A stretch of 6,849 nt of DNA from Domibacillus sp. (GTDB lineage: Bacteria; Bacillota; Bacilli; Bacillales; Domibacillaceae): positions 1 through 6,849 of the forward strand of contig JAPSKG010000125.1 of NCBI GenBank assembly GCA_031177795.1, written 5' to 3'. This document shows, one piece after another, positions 5,451-6,849 of this stretch. A program made the translations under genes and the position numbers. The notes under the pieces were generated by a model. It saw only the letters and a list, made by a program, of their open reading frames with translations. It ran no database searches and was not told the DNA's origin. Numbering within the stretch: the first letter of the stretch is position 1; every line of letters starts with the position of its first letter.

Positions 5451-6849
5451 ATGATTAATTTAAATGAATTGGTTCCGCCAGAGCAATACAACTTAATAGA
5501 AGAAATGGAAAAATACGCATCAAATCGTACAGCACTAAAGTGGCGTGACGACCAGGGAAATACAAAAGAAATTTCTTATAATCAATTGATCGGGCAAAGC
5601 AGCAAATATGCCCATGCTTTTTCAAGCCTGGGCCTTAAAAAGGGAGACCGGGTGCTTGTAATTGTTCCAAGGTTAATTGAAGCATACATTGTATACGCTG
5701 CTTGCTTAAAAGCAGGGCTTGTTATTATTCCATCTTCTGAAATGTTACGGGCAAAAGATTTGGAATACAGAATTGACCACGCACAAGCAAAAGCCGTTAT
5801 CAGTTTTGCTCCGTTTTGTGAAGAAGTAGAAGCCATTGACCCAATGCCATTGTCGCTGGCACACAAGTTAGTTGTTGGAGGCGTGCGTGATGGCTGGGTA
5901 AACCTTACATCAATGGCGGATTCGTTTGCTGAATCATTTCCAAATGTGCAAACATCAAAAGATGATATGGCATTTTTAGCTTATACATCCGGGACAACCG
6001 GCCAGCCAAAAGGTGTGGTGCACAGCCATGGATGGGCATATGCACATTTACGAATCGCAGCGTCGGAATGGCTGGATATTAAAGAGGGAGATATTGTTTG
6101 GGCAACAGCGGCACCAGGCTGGCAAAAATGGGTATGGAGCCCGTTTTTATCGGTTTTGGGCAAAGGGGCCACTGGGTTTGTGTATAACGGCCGCTTTGAC
6201 CCAAAAACATATTTGCAACTGCTGCAAGATGAAAAGGTGAACGTTTTATGCTGTACACCGACAGAATACCGGGTTATGGCAAAAATTGACGGTCTGGATG
6301 AATTTAACTTATCAGCTTTACACAGTGCTGTATCGGCTGGAGAAGCACTTAATGAAGAAGTTATTAATGTGTTTCAGCGTGCTTTTGGGCTGCAAATTCG
6401 CGATGGATACGGCCAGACAGAAAGCACCCTGTTAATTGGAACGTTAAAAGGCGTGCCGTCAAAAATTGGGTCAATGGGAAAACCTATGATCGAGCAGTTT
6501 ATTGAAATTGTTGATGAAGAAGGTCAGCCATGTGCACCAGGAGAAATAGGGAATATTGCTGTGCATAAAAACCTGCCTTCGCTTTTTCAAATGTATTTAA
6601 ATGATCCGGAACGCACACGGTCATCTTATAAAGGAGACTATTTTTTAACAGGCGACAGGGCTTCCAAAGATGAAGAAAACTATTACTGGTTCCAGGGACG
6701 GAGTGATGACATTATCATTAGTTCCGGTTATACAATTGGGCCTTTTGAAGTAGAAGACGCTTTGTTAAAACATCCTGCTGTAAAAGAATGTGCTGTAGTT
6801 GCAAGTCCGGATGAAGTACGCGGCAATGTGGTTAAAGCCTTTGTTGTTC
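5451..6849 (+). CDS. mbcS: Acyl-CoA synthetase, MbcS/YtcI type (N-terminal 466 codons, cut by window edge)
   Basis: An AMP-forming acyl-CoA ligase that activates a carboxylic acid to its acyl-adenylate and then to acyl-CoA. MbcS enzymes act on short, notably branched-chain, acids that prime branched fatty acids. Superfamily motifs are in order: ATP-binding loop YTSGTTGQPKG (178-188), A5 motif DGYGQTES (318-325), A7 motif YFLTGD (397-402) with the ATP-ribose-binding Asp402, and hinge GRSDDIIISSGYTIGPFEVE (416-435). The GWQKWVWSPF segment and overall sequence match the medium-chain acyl-CoA synthetase branch and closely resemble B. subtilis YtcI as I remember it. The start is set by GGAGG (5437-5441), 9 nt before the ATG. 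The protein is cytosolic, with no signal peptide. Family length is about 530 residues, so only the last part of the C-terminal domain, including the catalytic lysine, is off the window. The gene has its own promoter and leader hairpin. Enzyme class is certain; the exact acid is inferred. Confidence 0.94.
   Translation, partial: MINLNELVPPEQYNLIEEMEKYASNRTALKWRDDQGNTKEISYNQLIGQSSKYAHAFSSLGLKKGDRVLVIVPRLIEAYIVYAACLKAGLVIIPSSEMLRAKDLEYRIDHAQAKAVISFAPFCEEVEAIDPMPLSLAHKLVVGGVRDGWVNLTSMADSFAESFPNVQTSKDDMAFLAYTSGTTGQPKGVVHSHGWAYAHLRIAASEWLDIKEGDIVWATAAPGWQKWVWSPFLSVLGKGATGFVYNGRFDPKTYLQLLQDEKVNVLCCTPTEYRVMAKIDGLDEFNLSALHSAVSAGEALNEEVINVFQRAFGLQIRDGYGQTESTLLIGTLKGVPSKIGSMGKPMIEQFIEIVDEEGQPCAPGEIGNIAVHKNLPSLFQMYLNDPERTRSSYKGDYFLTGDRASKDEENYYWFQGRSDDIIISSGYTIGPFEVEDALLKHPAVKECAVVASPDEVRGNVVKAFVV

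Noticed and set aside
6013..6240. A 75-codon plus-strand reading frame inside the acyl-CoA synthetase
   Set aside because: It is out of frame within a clear AMP-binding enzyme gene whose motifs continue on both sides.

Overview
The window looks like chromosomal DNA from a low-GC, endospore-forming Firmicute of the Bacillaceae (Bacillus in the broad sense). The grounds are AT-rich intergenic regions, strong GGAGG-type ribosome binding sites, sigma-A-like promoters, intrinsic terminators, a soluble PAS histidine kinase of the sporulation-kinase type, and an acyl-CoA synthetase closely resembling Bacillus YtcI/MbcS. The species cannot be named from the sequence. I see no mobile element, CRISPR array, tRNA, rRNA or recognised riboswitch.

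Layout. (1) Positions 1-788, minus strand: the N-terminal 262 codons of a NorM-type MATE multidrug efflux transporter, running off the left edge. (2) A 255-bp divergent spacer holds the MATE promoter. (3) 1044-1781, plus strand: a 245-aa polytopic membrane protein that reads as a degenerate member of the ZIP metal-transporter fold. (4) 1782-2310: a 529-bp gene-free stretch with a perfect 25-bp hairpin, a nested inverted repeat, and a promoter with a palindrome in its spacer. (5) 2311-5034, plus strand: a 907-aa cytosolic GAF-PAS-PAS-PAS-PAS-HisKA-HATPase kinase without an adjacent response regulator. (6) 5035-5450: a 416-bp spacer with a strong terminator, a sigma-A-like promoter and a leader hairpin. 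(7) 5451 to the right edge, plus strand: the first 466 codons of an MbcS-type short/medium-chain acyl-CoA synthetase, open at the window end.

The genes appear to be separate transcription units, since each has its own spacer and most have their own promoter or terminator. They do not form an obvious pathway: drug efflux, a possible metal-related membrane protein, a phosphorelay-type sensor kinase and a fatty-acid-activating enzyme. This is ordinary Bacillaceae core or semi-core content. The most unusual items are the ZIP-like protein whose canonical metal ligands are largely replaced, the long perfect hairpin after it, and the palindrome inside the kinase promoter. I found no convincing new multi-gene system.
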